A stretch of DNA of 64,000 bases from Pseudomonas putida (GTDB taxonomy: Bacteria > Pseudomonadota > Gammaproteobacteria > Pseudomonadales > Pseudomonadaceae). The stretch lies in contig NZ_CP113097.1 in assembly GCF_026625125.1 (NCBI RefSeq), forward strand, positions 2,170,001 to 2,234,000, given 5' to 3'. The position numbers and the translations under genes were made by a program. Below the pieces are notes generated by a model, which saw only the letters and a list, made by a program, of their open reading frames with translations, was not told the DNA's origin and did not search any database. Of the stretch, positions 52,012 through 60,150 are shown one piece after another (the first letter of the stretch is position 1; every line of letters starts with the position of its first letter).

Positions 52012-53178
52012 TCAGAAGTACTTGAGCCAGGTGATGTCGCGGCGGCGCGCCTTGAGCCTGGCAAACCAGTGCACCGGCAGGTACAGCGCCACGGCCAGCA
52101 GTACAGCGCCCAGCCACACAGCGCCCATGCCGTCGAGCCCGAAGTAATCGCCGTGATTGCGGCCGAACAGGGCGACGCTGGCCAGGTACAGCAGTTTCAG
52201 CACGTACAGGTGCAGCAGGTAGAAGAACATCGGCGCCGCGCCGAACACCGCCAGGGCACCGATCCAGCGTGTTTGCCCTGCACGTTCGAAGGCGCGCAGC
52301 AGCAGCAGGCCGCAGCCCAGGGTCAGCGCCAGGAACAGCAGCGAGGGCGGATATTTGGTGATGTTGAAGAAACTCATCACGGTCTGGGTAAGCGTCGGGT
52401 AGCCGCTCCACGGCGCCTCGCCGTAGCCATTGAGCATGCGCAGCACCATGAAGCCGAGCAGGGCGATGACCCCTGCCAGCAGCAGGCGGTACTGACGCTG
52501 GCCGGCATCGCTGCCACGGGCGAACCATGGGCCCAGGCCATAGCCCAAGGCAATCACGCCGATCCACGGCAGTACCGGGTAGGAGGTACGCAGGCGCAGG
52601 CTGTCAGAGAGTTCCAGCCAGCCACGGTCATGCAGGATCGCCCACGGCACATGCAGCGCCGACTCGGTGGCAAAGTGCAGGCCGTCGAGCAGGTTGTGGC
52701 CGGCGATGATCACTGCGCCCAGCACAATCAGCGCCGGGCGTGGCAGCCACACCAGCAGCGACAGGGCGATCATGCTTACCCCGATGGCCCAGATCACCTG
52801 CAGGTAGATGACACTGGGGGGCAGCTGGAAGGTCCAGGCGAAGTTCACCAGGGTGAGCTCCAGCACCACCAGGAACAGACCGCGCTTGAACAGGAACGCC
52901 GAGACATCGCTGCGGCCCTGATACTTCTCGCCGTACAGCCAGGCCGACAGGCCGGTCAGCAGTACGAACACCGGGGCGCACAGGTGGGCCAGGGTGCGGC
53001 TGAAGAACAGCGACGGGTCGGTGGTGTCGATGCTCATCGGGTCGCTGACCTGGTGGTGCAGGAAGAAGGTTTCGCGAACGTGGTCGAGCAGCATGAACAG
53101 GATCACCAGACCGCGCAGGGCATCAATGCTCTGCAGGCGCTGGGTGAGCAGGGTTGGGGTGGCGGCGGAGCTTGTCAT
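52012..53178 (-). CDS. DUF1624-type multi-pass membrane acyltransferase-like protein
   Basis: This protein (388 residues from ATG 53178) has about ten helices and opens with QRLQSIDALRGLVILFMLLDHVRETFF, the hallmark of the heparan-glucosaminide acetyltransferase-like/DUF1624 family, with a conserved His in the first helix. The frame can start at 53229 (405 residues), but that ATG lies inside a palindrome, so I prefer 53178. Substrate and pathway are unknown. No neighbour gives a hint. Confidence 0.83.
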   Translation of the reverse strand: MTSSAATPTLLTQRLQSIDALRGLVILFMLLDHVRETFFLHHQVSDPMSIDTTDPSLFFSRTLAHLCAPVFVLLTGLSAWLYGEKYQGRSDVSAFLFKRGLFLVVLELTLVNFAWTFQLPPSVIYLQVIWAIGVSMIALSLLVWLPRPALIVLGAVIIAGHNLLDGLHFATESALHVPWAILHDRGWLELSDSLRLRTSYPVLPWIGVIALGYGLGPWFARGSDAGQRQYRLLLAGVIALLGFMVLRMLNGYGEAPWSGYPTLTQTVMSFFNITKYPPSLLFLALTLGCGLLLLRAFERAGQTRWIGALAVFGAAPMFFYLLHLYVLKLLYLASVALFGRNHGDYFGLDGMGAVWLGAVLLAVALYLPVHWFARLKARRRDITWLKYF

Positions 53179-53210
53179 GGAGGTGTCGCAGGCAGGTTGT
53201 ATGTCAAATG

Positions 53211-53231
53211 AAATGTTATTTTCTAACATTT
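53211..53231. promoter_or_regulatory. operator-like palindrome
   Basis: AAATGTTA-TTTTC-TAACATTT is a perfect 8-bp inverted repeat with a five-base spacer, 33 bases upstream of the membrane protein start at 53178. Its shape fits a TetR- or MarR-type operator, but no such regulator is adjacent. Confidence 0.5.
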
Positions 53232-53276
53232 TTACCTGCGCAAGGTAGTGCTTTTTTGCAGTGGCTGTGCAGCCCT

Positions 53277-53406
53277 CATCGCCGGTAAGCGGCTCCCACC
53301 GCGACCGCGCAGTTCTTCAAGCCTGCGCTTACCTGTGCAAGCAACGGTCTTGCCCAATTTCCAAAAGCCGGCGCAATCCAGGTGGGAGCCGGGCTTGCCG
53401 GCGATG
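53277..53406. repeat. REP doublet (REPIN-like element)
   Basis: The left arm CATCGCCGGTAAGCGGCTCC (53277-53296, then CACC) and the right arm (53381-53406, GGTGGGAGCC ... TTGCCGGCGATG) are inverted copies of a Pseudomonas REP sequence, separated by about 80 bases. It lies in a 382-base gap between two genes; I see nothing coding in the gap. Confidence 0.65.
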
Positions 53407-53422
53407 GGCCGCACAGCGGCCC
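53406..53422. terminator. hairpin next to the REP doublet
   Basis: GGGCCGC-ACA-GCGGCCC is a perfect 7-bp stem at the edge of the REP element. It could end transcription of the ABC operon that stops at 53561. Confidence 0.4.
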
Positions 53423-53560
53423 CAGATGCTCGCTGCTCCCGTCGAGCGCGCTGGGGCTATTACAGCTCCGCTAAAGACGCTGCGGGTCAGCGCCTGGCAC
53501 CTGGAACGCGCATGCGAGGATTGGTCACGATGCGCGTCAATCATCCATCTACCGCTGTCC

Positions 53561-54709
53561 TCAGTGCGCGCCGGCCGACTTGCTCAGGTCGCTTTGCGCC
53601 CATTGGGTGTAGATGCAGGCATCTGCAACCGCCCAGCGGACCTTCACGGTATCGCCAGGCTGCATGGACATCCCCGCAGCCGAGAGAGCTTTCACGGTCA
53701 GTTCGGTACCGCCTGGGGTCATCACATGGCAGGTCTGGCTTTCGCCGAGGAACAGCACTTCGCCGACCTTGGCAATCACTTCGTTCCAGCCCGCTGGCAA
53801 CGGTTGGCGTGCCGCTTGCTCGGCGGTGAGTGCCAGGGCCTTTTCCGGGCGTACCATGATCAATGCATCTTGCCCCGCCGCCAGGCCAGGCGTCAGGCGG
53901 ATCGCCACCGGCTGGCCTTCGAAGCTGCCAGCGCCGTTGCTGGTGGCCGTGATGCGCAGGAAGTTGGAGTTGCCCAGGAACGACGCGACAAAGGCGTTGG
54001 GTGGATTCTGGTAGAGGTCATAACCGGTGCCCAGGCCGACGATCTTGCCGTGGCTGAAGATGGCGATGCGCTGGGACAGACGCATGGCTTCTTCCTGGTC
54101 GTGGGTGACGTAGACGATGGTGATGCCCAGCCTGCGGTGCAGCTGGCGCAGTTCATCCTGCAGGTCTTCGCGCAGTTTCTTGTCCAGTGCGCCCAGGGGC
54201 TCGTCCATCAGCAGGATACGAGGTTCGTATACCAAGGCGCGGGCAATCGCCACCCGCTGTTGCTGGCCGCCCGACATCTGCGAAGGCTTGCGATGGGCGA
54301 ACGCCTCCAGTTGCACCAGCTTGAGCATGGCATCGACCCGCTTCTTGGTTTCGGCAGCGCTGAGCTTGCGGATGGCCAAGGGGAAAGCGATGTTGTCACG
54401 CACATTCAGGTGCGGGAACAGCGAGTAGCGCTGGAACACCATGCCGATGTCGCGCTTGTGTGGTGGCACATTCACCAGCGACTGCCCCTCGACCAGAATC
54501 TCGCCGCTGCTGGGCGTCTCGAACCCGGCCAGCATCGACAGCGTGGTGGACTTGCCCGAGCCGCTGGAGCCGAGGAAGGTGAGGAACTCGCCGTCCTGGA
54601 TTTCCAGGTCCAGATTATCCACTGCGGTGAAGTCACCGTAATGCTTGTTCAGGCCGCGCAGGCTGACCAGGGTCTTGTTGTGCGCGTTGTCTTTGATCAC
54701 TGCACTCAT
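53561..54709 (-). CDS. spermidine/putrescine-type ABC transporter ATP-binding protein
   Basis: This 382-residue PotA-like ATPase has Walker A GSSGSGKST (about 47-55), signature MSGGQQQRVAIARAL, Walker B ILLMDEPLGALD and a C-terminal TOBE regulatory domain (about 300-370). I use the ATG at 54709 (MSAVIKDN). It is the last gene of a four-gene transporter operon. The cargo may be a polyamine or another cationic or opine-like compound. Confidence 0.9.
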   Translation of the reverse strand: MSAVIKDNAHNKTLVSLRGLNKHYGDFTAVDNLDLEIQDGEFLTFLGSSGSGKSTTLSMLAGFETPSSGEILVEGQSLVNVPPHKRDIGMVFQRYSLFPHLNVRDNIAFPLAIRKLSAAETKKRVDAMLKLVQLEAFAHRKPSQMSGGQQQRVAIARALVYEPRILLMDEPLGALDKKLREDLQDELRQLHRRLGITIVYVTHDQEEAMRLSQRIAIFSHGKIVGLGTGYDLYQNPPNAFVASFLGNSNFLRITATSNGAGSFEGQPVAIRLTPGLAAGQDALIMVRPEKALALTAEQAARQPLPAGWNEVIAKVGEVLFLGESQTCHVMTPGGTELTVKALSAAGMSMQPGDTVKVRWAVADACIYTQWAQSDLSKSAGAH

Positions 54710-54728
54710 TGTTGTTTTCTCCGGGCGC

Positions 54729-55538
54729 TCAGGCGTTCGTTTCGGTGCGCCGGCGCAAGGCGGCGGCAATGACCATGACCAACAGCGACAGGCCGATCAG
54801 CAGCGTCGAGGCGACGGCGATCACCGGGCTCAGGTCCTGGCGCAGGGTGGTCCACATCTTGACGGGCAAGGTTTGCAGGTCGGGGCTGGCCATCATCACG
54901 CTCAGTACCACCTCGTCCCACGAGACCAGGAAAGCGAACAGCCCGCCGGCGATCATCCCGGGGCGAATGGCCGGGAAGGTCACCTTGAAGATCGCCTGCA
55001 GGCGCGAGGCGCCGCAGATCACCGCGGCGTCCTCGATCGATTGGTCGAACAGCTTGAGCGAGTTGATGATCGAAATGATGGTGAAGGGCAGGGCGACGAT
55101 CACATGGCTGACCACGAAGGCGAACAGCGTGCCGGTGTAGCCGAGCTTCAGAAACAGTGCATACACCGCCACGGCAATGATCACCAGCGGCACGATCATC
55201 GGCATGGTGAACAGCCCGTAGAGCATTTCGCGGCCAGGGAAGCGGCCGCGCACCAGGGCGAATGCGGTAGGCAGGCCCAGCAGCACGGCGGCGATGGTGG
55301 TCAGCACGGCGACCTTGAAGCTGGCCAGGGCGGCGTCCATCCACTCAGGGTTGGCGAAGAACTGGGCATACCATTTGAAGGTCCAGCCTGGTGGCGGGAA
55401 TACCAGCCATTGCGAGGAGCCGAACGACAGGAGGATGATGAAAACGACCGGCAGCAGCAGGAAGGCCGCAATCACGCCGGTGGTCAGGTACAAGCCCGTG
55501 CGCAGCGGGCGCCCCATGGCATTGGGAGACAGAAGCAT
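54729..55538 (-). CDS. PotC-type ABC transporter permease
   Basis: This 269-residue inner-membrane permease has six helices and the PotC-like coupling motif EDAAVICGASRLQAIFKVTFPAI. LSFGSSQWLVFPPPGWTFKWY is the usual periplasmic loop of this group. It starts six bases after the PotB-type gene and belongs to the same operon. Confidence 0.9.
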   Translation of the reverse strand: MLLSPNAMGRPLRTGLYLTTGVIAAFLLLPVVFIILLSFGSSQWLVFPPPGWTFKWYAQFFANPEWMDAALASFKVAVLTTIAAVLLGLPTAFALVRGRFPGREMLYGLFTMPMIVPLVIIAVAVYALFLKLGYTGTLFAFVVSHVIVALPFTIISIINSLKLFDQSIEDAAVICGASRLQAIFKVTFPAIRPGMIAGGLFAFLVSWDEVVLSVMMASPDLQTLPVKMWTTLRQDLSPVIAVASTLLIGLSLLVMVIAAALRRRTETNA

Positions 55539-55544
55539 GGCGGT

Positions 55545-56462
55545 TTACCTCGCGTTGCCGACCGGGGACTCCGGTTGCAGCTTCAGGTACAGGTAGAAGA
55601 GCACCAGGGTGATGACCACCAGCAGTGCGGCGGCGGCGCTGGCCAGGCCCCAATTGAGGAACGATTGCACCTGCTGGATGATGAATTCGGGCAGCATCAT
55701 GTTCTGCGCGCCACCCAGCAGGGCTGGGGTGACGTAGTAGCCCAGCGACATGACGAACACCATCAGCGCACCGGAGAACAGCCCCGAGCGGCACAGCGGC
55801 AGGAACACCTTCCAGAAGTTGGTCCAGGGGCTTGCGCCGCAGATGGAGCCAGCCTGCAGCACCATCGGGTCGATGGCGTGCATGGTCGCCTGCAGTGGCA
55901 GCACGATGAACGGGATCATGATGTAGCTCATGCCGATCACCACGCCGGTCAGGTTGTGCACCATTTCCAGCGGGGCATCGATGATGCCCAGCGCCATCAA
56001 CGCCTTGTTGATCACCCCCGAACCCTGCAGCAGCACCAGCCACGAGTAAGTGCGCGCCAACAGGCTGGTCCACATCGACAACAGCACGATGTTCAGCAAC
56101 CAGCGGCCCCAGCCGTTGGGCACCAGGGTAATTGCCCAGGCCAGCGGGAAGCCCAGCAACACGCTGATCAGGGTGACGACGCCGGCAACCGAAAAGGTGT
56201 TGAACAAGACCCGCGCATACGCCGAGTTGGCGAACAGCTGCTCGTAGTTGCCCAGCCCCGGCACGGGCTCCAGCACCCCACGCAGCAACAGGCCGATCAG
56301 CGGGGCGAAGAAGAACAGGCCAAGGAACAGCAGGGCAGGCAACAGGTTGCGGCTGCCTTTCCAGCGCTGGCCGAGGCTCATGCGGCGCGGGGCCGTCCCG
56401 GGGGCGCCAGCGCCCGTGGGGGCACCTTGCGCGTTTTGCAGGGCGTTGATGGCGACTTTCAT
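55545..56462 (-). CDS. PotB-type ABC transporter permease
   Basis: This 305-residue permease has six helices after a polar N-terminal tail of about 40 residues and the coupling motif LQAGSICGASPWTNFWKVFLPL. The ATG at 56462 overlaps the binding-protein stop as ATGA, which fixes the start. It pairs with the PotC-type subunit. Confidence 0.9.
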   Translation of the reverse strand: MKVAINALQNAQGAPTGAGAPGTAPRRMSLGQRWKGSRNLLPALLFLGLFFFAPLIGLLLRGVLEPVPGLGNYEQLFANSAYARVLFNTFSVAGVVTLISVLLGFPLAWAITLVPNGWGRWLLNIVLLSMWTSLLARTYSWLVLLQGSGVINKALMALGIIDAPLEMVHNLTGVVIGMSYIMIPFIVLPLQATMHAIDPMVLQAGSICGASPWTNFWKVFLPLCRSGLFSGALMVFVMSLGYYVTPALLGGAQNMMLPEFIIQQVQSFLNWGLASAAAALLVVITLVLFYLYLKLQPESPVGNAR

Positions 56463-57484
56463 TTCACCAACCACTCATTCCAGCGCGCGGCGATGGCCTG
56501 GCCGTTCTTGGCCCAGTAGGCGAAGTCCAGGGTTACCTGGTCCTGGGCGTAGGCGGTTGGCAGGTTCTGCGCGAGGTCTTTGTCGAGCTTGGCCACGCTG
56601 TCCAGGTTCACCGGCGCGTAGGCGGTCTTGTTGGCGAAATCGGCCTGGCCTTCGGCGCTGCTGGCCTGGGCCAGGAACTTCATGGCCGCGTCCTTGTTCT
56701 TGGCGCCCTTGGGGATGACCAGGAAATCGGCCATGACCAGGTTCTGCTTCCAGCTCACGCCCACTGGCGCTCCATCTTGCTGCAGGGCGTAGACGCGGCC
56801 GTTCCAGAACTGGCCAAGCGAGGCTTCACCGGAGGCCAGCAATTGCTGCGACTGGGCACCACCGCCCCACCAGACGATGTCTTTCTTGATGGTGTCGAGC
56901 TTCTTGAAGGCGCGGTCCAGGTCCAGCGGGTAGAGCTTGTCAGCCGGCACGCCGTCAGCCAGCAGGGCCAGTTCCAGTACGCCGGGGCTCGGCCACTTGT
57001 ACAGGGCGCGTTTGCCGGGGTAGGTCTTGGTGTCGAACAGCGCGGTCCAGTCCACCGGTTTGTTGGCGCCGAGCTTGCCTTCGTTGTAGCCGAGCACGAA
57101 CGAGAAGAAGAACGAACCGACGCCATGGTCGGAGACGAAGCGTGGGTCGATCTTGTCGCGCGCGATGGTGTTGAAATCGAGGGGTTCGAGCAGGCCCTCA
57201 CTGGCGGCACGCAGGGCGAAGTCGGCTTCCACGTCGACCACGTCCCACTGCACGTTGCCGCTCTCGACCATGGCTTTGAGCTTGCCGTAGTCGGTCGGGC
57301 CGTCCTGTACCACTTTGATGTTGGTCGATTTGCTGAAAGGTACGGCCCATGCTTCTTTCTGGGCGTCCTGGGTGGTACCGCCCCAGCTGACGAAGTTGAG
57401 GCTGTCAGCGGCCTGGGTCGCCTGACATGCCAGGGTCAGCAGGCTGGCGGACAGCACTGCGGTTACACGTTTGCTCAACAGCAT
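56459..57484 (-). CDS. spermidine/putrescine-type ABC transporter substrate-binding protein
   Basis: This 341-residue periplasmic protein has a signal peptide ending TQAA (about 26) and the PotD-type fold (LNFVSWGGTTQDAQKEAWAVPFSKSTNIKV and VESGNVQWDVVDVEADFALRAASEGLLEPLD). The ATG at 57484 gives a normal signal. It is the first gene of the operon; an operator-like motif lies about 150 bases upstream. The ligand is not certain; relatives bind polyamines, opines and other amino compounds. Confidence 0.88.
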   Translation of the reverse strand: MLLSKRVTAVLSASLLTLACQATQAADSLNFVSWGGTTQDAQKEAWAVPFSKSTNIKVVQDGPTDYGKLKAMVESGNVQWDVVDVEADFALRAASEGLLEPLDFNTIARDKIDPRFVSDHGVGSFFFSFVLGYNEGKLGANKPVDWTALFDTKTYPGKRALYKWPSPGVLELALLADGVPADKLYPLDLDRAFKKLDTIKKDIVWWGGGAQSQQLLASGEASLGQFWNGRVYALQQDGAPVGVSWKQNLVMADFLVIPKGAKNKDAAMKFLAQASSAEGQADFANKTAYAPVNLDSVAKLDKDLAQNLPTAYAQDQVTLDFAYWAKNGQAIAARWNEWLVK

Positions 57485-57633
57485 GGTTACGCCCTCGTTG
57501 CTTTTTGTTATTCGAGGCGGGGCTGGTAGTGCGCCCGCCAACAGTATTCGGGGAGCAGCTAAAACAAAGTGTCGGTGGCCGTTGGGTAAGTGTAGGTAGC
57601 GGCCTGCGATTTCAAGGTCTACGGGATATCATA

Positions 57634-57651
57634 TTATGGTATTCCAAGATT
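57634..57651. promoter_or_regulatory. shared operator motif, copy upstream of the ABC operon
   Basis: Read on the minus strand this is GGAATACCATAATATGAT, which agrees with GGTATACCATAATA upstream of ribB (58961-58978) at 13 of the first 14 positions. CATAAT could be the -10 box of the ABC operon promoter. Confidence 0.5.
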
Positions 57652-57696
57652 TTGGCAAGAGGGGAAGGCTACCGGCCATCACTCTTGTCTGCTGTG

Positions 57697-57817
57697 AGCT
57701 GCAAGCTTCAAGCTGCAAGCTGCAAGTAGAAGCGGATCGCGTCGTGCCGCAGGTCGGCTTTTGCTTGCAGCTTGCAGCTTGCAGCTTGCAGCTTGCAGCT
57801 TGGAGCTTGGAGCTTTC
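57697..57817. repeat. GCTTGCA heptamer array in inverted arms
   Basis: About four AGCTGCAAG-type units (57697-57726) face about eight CTTGCAG units (57763-57817) across 36 bases, giving a long imperfect hairpin that ends at the ribB stop codon. It fills most of the 331-base gap between ribB and the ABC operon and may act as terminator or recombination-prone repeat. The later units drift to GCTTGGA. Confidence 0.75.
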
Positions 57818-58931
57818 AGCTCTGGGCTTGGAAGGGGATGCTCTGGACCACTTCCAGCTCATAGCCCGCCAGGCCCGCGTATTTGAGCGGGGGGCCCAGG
57901 TGGCGGAGCTTGCCGACGCCCAGGTCCTGGAGAATCTGCGCGCCGGTGCCGACTTCCGAGTACACCTTCGACTGGCCCCGCTGGTACGGACGCAGCGGCT
58001 GGGTCAGTTGCGGGATGCGTTCGAGCAGTGCCTGGGATGATTCATGGTTGGCCAGGATCACCACTACCCCGGCACCTTCCTCCGCGACCTTCTGCAGCGC
58101 AGCCCACAAGGTCCAGTTCGCCGGCCCGGCATACTCGGCACCGACCAGGTCGCGCAACGGGTCGATGACGTGCACGCGCACCAACGTCGGCTGCTCGCGG
58201 CGGATATCGCCCATCACCATGGCCATGTGCACACCGCCTTCGATACGGTCTTCATAGGTCACCAGGCGGAAGGTGCCGTGCACGGTCGGCAGCTCGCGCT
58301 CACCGATGCGCTTGATGGTCTGCTCGGTGCTCAGGCGGTAATGGATCAGGTCGGCGATGGTGCCGATCTTGATGCCGTGCCGGGCGGCGAACACTTCCAG
58401 GTCCGGTCGGCGAGCCATGGTGCCGTCATCGTTGAGCACCTCGACGATCACCGAAGCCGGGGCAAAACCGGCCAGGCGTGCCAGGTCGCAACCCGCTTCG
58501 GTATGGCCGGCGCGGTTCAGCACACCGCCTTCGCGGGCACGCAGTGGGAAGATGTGGCCGGGCTGCACCAGATCCGCCGGGCGGGCATCGGCGGCCATGG
58601 CTGCGGCCACGGTGCGCGCCCTGTCAGCCGCAGAAATGCCAGTGGTCACCCCCGTGGCCGCCTCGATGGATACGGTGAAGGCGGTGCTGAACGCGCTGCC
58701 GTTGGCCGGTACCATCTGCTCCAGCCCCAAGCGCTGACAATGCTCGTCGGTCAAGGTCAGGCAGATCAGGCCCCGCGCTTCGCGGGCCATGAAGTTGATG
58801 GCCTGCGCGTCACAGCGCTCGGCGGCGATCAGCAGGTCGCCCTCGTTCTCCCGATCCTCGTCGTCCACCAGCAGCACCATCTTGCCTTGGCGGTAGTCCT
58901 CGAGGAGTGCTTCGATCGTGTTGAAAGCCAT
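57816..58931 (-). CDS. ribB: 3,4-dihydroxy-2-butanone 4-phosphate synthase with degenerate GTP cyclohydrolase II domain
   Basis: This 371-residue protein has an intact RibB domain (about 1-205) with the catalytic acidic loop [10 protein letters not shown] and [16 protein letters not shown]; it makes the four-carbon precursor of riboflavin from ribulose 5-phosphate. The C-terminal part (about 210-365) resembles GTP cyclohydrolase II but lacks the zinc-binding cysteine cluster, so RibA activity is unlikely. No other rib gene and no FMN riboswitch are adjacent, suggesting a specialised second copy. Confidence 0.88.
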   Translation of the reverse strand: MAFNTIEALLEDYRQGKMVLLVDDEDRENEGDLLIAAERCDAQAINFMAREARGLICLTLTDEHCQRLGLEQMVPANGSAFSTAFTVSIEAATGVTTGISAADRARTVAAAMAADARPADLVQPGHIFPLRAREGGVLNRAGHTEAGCDLARLAGFAPASVIVEVLNDDGTMARRPDLEVFAARHGIKIGTIADLIHYRLSTEQTIKRIGERELPTVHGTFRLVTYEDRIEGGVHMAMVMGDIRREQPTLVRVHVIDPLRDLVGAEYAGPANWTLWAALQKVAEEGAGVVVILANHESSQALLERIPQLTQPLRPYQRGQSKVYSEVGTGAQILQDLGVGKLRHLGPPLKYAGLAGYELEVVQSIPFQAQS

Positions 58932-58960
58932 GCTGAACGCTCACTGTGAATGGGTGATTA

Positions 58961-58978
58961 TTATGGTATACCATCATA
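58961..58978. promoter_or_regulatory. shared operator motif, copy between ribB and DUF1330
   Basis: TTATGGTATACCATCATA contains the perfect palindrome ATGGTATACCAT, typical in shape of GntR-family operators. It sits between the divergent ribB (start 58931) and DUF1330 (start 59010) genes and matches the site at 57634-57651. Confidence 0.6.
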
Positions 58979-59009
58979 CACAAATAGTTTTGCATCAGGA
59001 GAGTAGCGG

Positions 59010-59303
59010 ATGAAAGCGTATTGGATTGCCCACGTGGACGTGACCGACCCCGAGCAGTATCAGCAGTACACCCAACGGGCGCCCGCCGCCTTTGCCGCAT
59101 TCGGCGGGCGGTTCCTGGCCCGGGGCGGGCGCAGCGAGGCGATGGAAGGGCGGTCGACGCCCCAGCGGACCGTGGTGATCGAGTTCCAGACCTACGAACA
59201 GGCGCTGGCCTGCTATCGATCCGAGCTGTACCAACAAGCGTGCAGCCATCGTCACGGCGTGGCCAAGGCTGAGGTGATCATCGTCGAAGGGTTCGAGCCC
59301 TGA
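59010..59303 (+). CDS. DUF1330 family protein
   Basis: This 97-residue soluble protein has the dimeric ferredoxin-like DUF1330 fold: MKAYWIAHVDVTDPEQYQQY, FGGRFLARGGRSEAMEG and VVIEFQTYEQALACYRSELYQ. The family function is not established. AGGAGAG precedes the ATG. It is divergent from ribB, with an operator-like palindrome between them, so the two are probably co-regulated. Confidence 0.9.
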   Translation: MKAYWIAHVDVTDPEQYQQYTQRAPAAFAAFGGRFLARGGRSEAMEGRSTPQRTVVIEFQTYEQALACYRSELYQQACSHRHGVAKAEVIIVEGFEP

Positions 59304-59403
59304 GCGCGGGGCGAAATTGCCTGAGCTGTTGTGCTGGGTCATTCCAAGAGGCTGGCTTTTCCCCTATTGTCGAACCTATGTTCCCACGTGATTTGGCAGG
59401 CCC

Positions 59404-60150
59404 ATGGAGAAAGTCATTGTCATCACCGGCGCCAGCCGTGGCATCGGCGCCGCCACCGCGCTGCAGGCTGCCCGTGAGGGTTACCGCATCTGCATCAACT
59501 ACCACGCCGATGACCAGGCCGCGCACGCCATTCTTGCCCAGGTCCGCGCACTCGGCGCCCAGGCCATTTGTGTGCGTGCAGACGCCAGTGTCGAGGACGA
59601 GGTGATCCAGCTGTTCCACCGCGTCGATGAAGCGCTCGGCCCCGTCACCGCACTGGTGAACAACGCGGGCACCATCGGCCAGCAGAGCCGCGTGGAAGAC
59701 ATGTCGGAGTTCCGCCTGCTCAAGGTGATGAAAACCAATGTCGTCGGGCCGATGCTTTGTGCCAAGCACGCCTTGCTGCGCATGGCCCGCCGCCACGGTG
59801 GCCAAGGTGGGGCCATCGTCAATGTGTCATCAAGGGCTGCACGCCTGGGCTCACCCAACGAGTATGTGGACTACGCCGCGTCCAAAGGCGCCCTCGACAC
59901 CTTCACCCTTGGCTTGGCCAAGGAAGTGGCAGGTGAGGGTGTGCGGGTCAATGGCGTGCGCCCAGGCTACATTCATACTGACTTCCACGCCCTGTCCGGC
60001 GACCCCGACCGTGTCGCCAAGCTGGAACCTGGCTTGCCCATGGGGCGTGGCGGTCGCCCGGCAGAAGTGGCCGAGGCCATTCTCTGGTTGCTGTCGGACA
60101 AGGCGTCCTATTCCACTGGCAGCTTTCTCGACCTTGGCGGCGGGCGCTAA
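59404..60150 (+). CDS. short-chain dehydrogenase/reductase
   Basis: This 248-residue NAD(P)-dependent oxidoreductase has the SDR cofactor motif TGASRGIG (about 8-15), NNAG near 88-91, the catalytic Ser in VNVSSRAA and the YAASK dyad (about 159-163). It starts at ATG 59404. It is alone on the strand; its stop overlaps the stop of the convergent hybrid kinase by four bases. The substrate is unknown. Confidence 0.92.
   Translation: MEKVIVITGASRGIGAATALQAAREGYRICINYHADDQAAHAILAQVRALGAQAICVRADASVEDEVIQLFHRVDEALGPVTALVNNAGTIGQQSRVEDMSEFRLLKVMKTNVVGPMLCAKHALLRMARRHGGQGGAIVNVSSRAARLGSPNEYVDYAASKGALDTFTLGLAKEVAGEGVRVNGVRPGYIHTDFHALSGDPDRVAKLEPGLPMGRGGRPAEVAEAILWLLSDKASYSTGSFLDLGGGR

Noticed and set aside
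54645..56519. 624-codon plus-strand open frame opposite the ABC permease genes
   Set aside because: Its His/Gln/Arg-rich composition is typical of antisense translation of membrane-protein genes.
58932..59009. Possible FMN riboswitch upstream of ribB
   Set aside because: The space is only 78 bases and contains none of the conserved RFN-element sequences.
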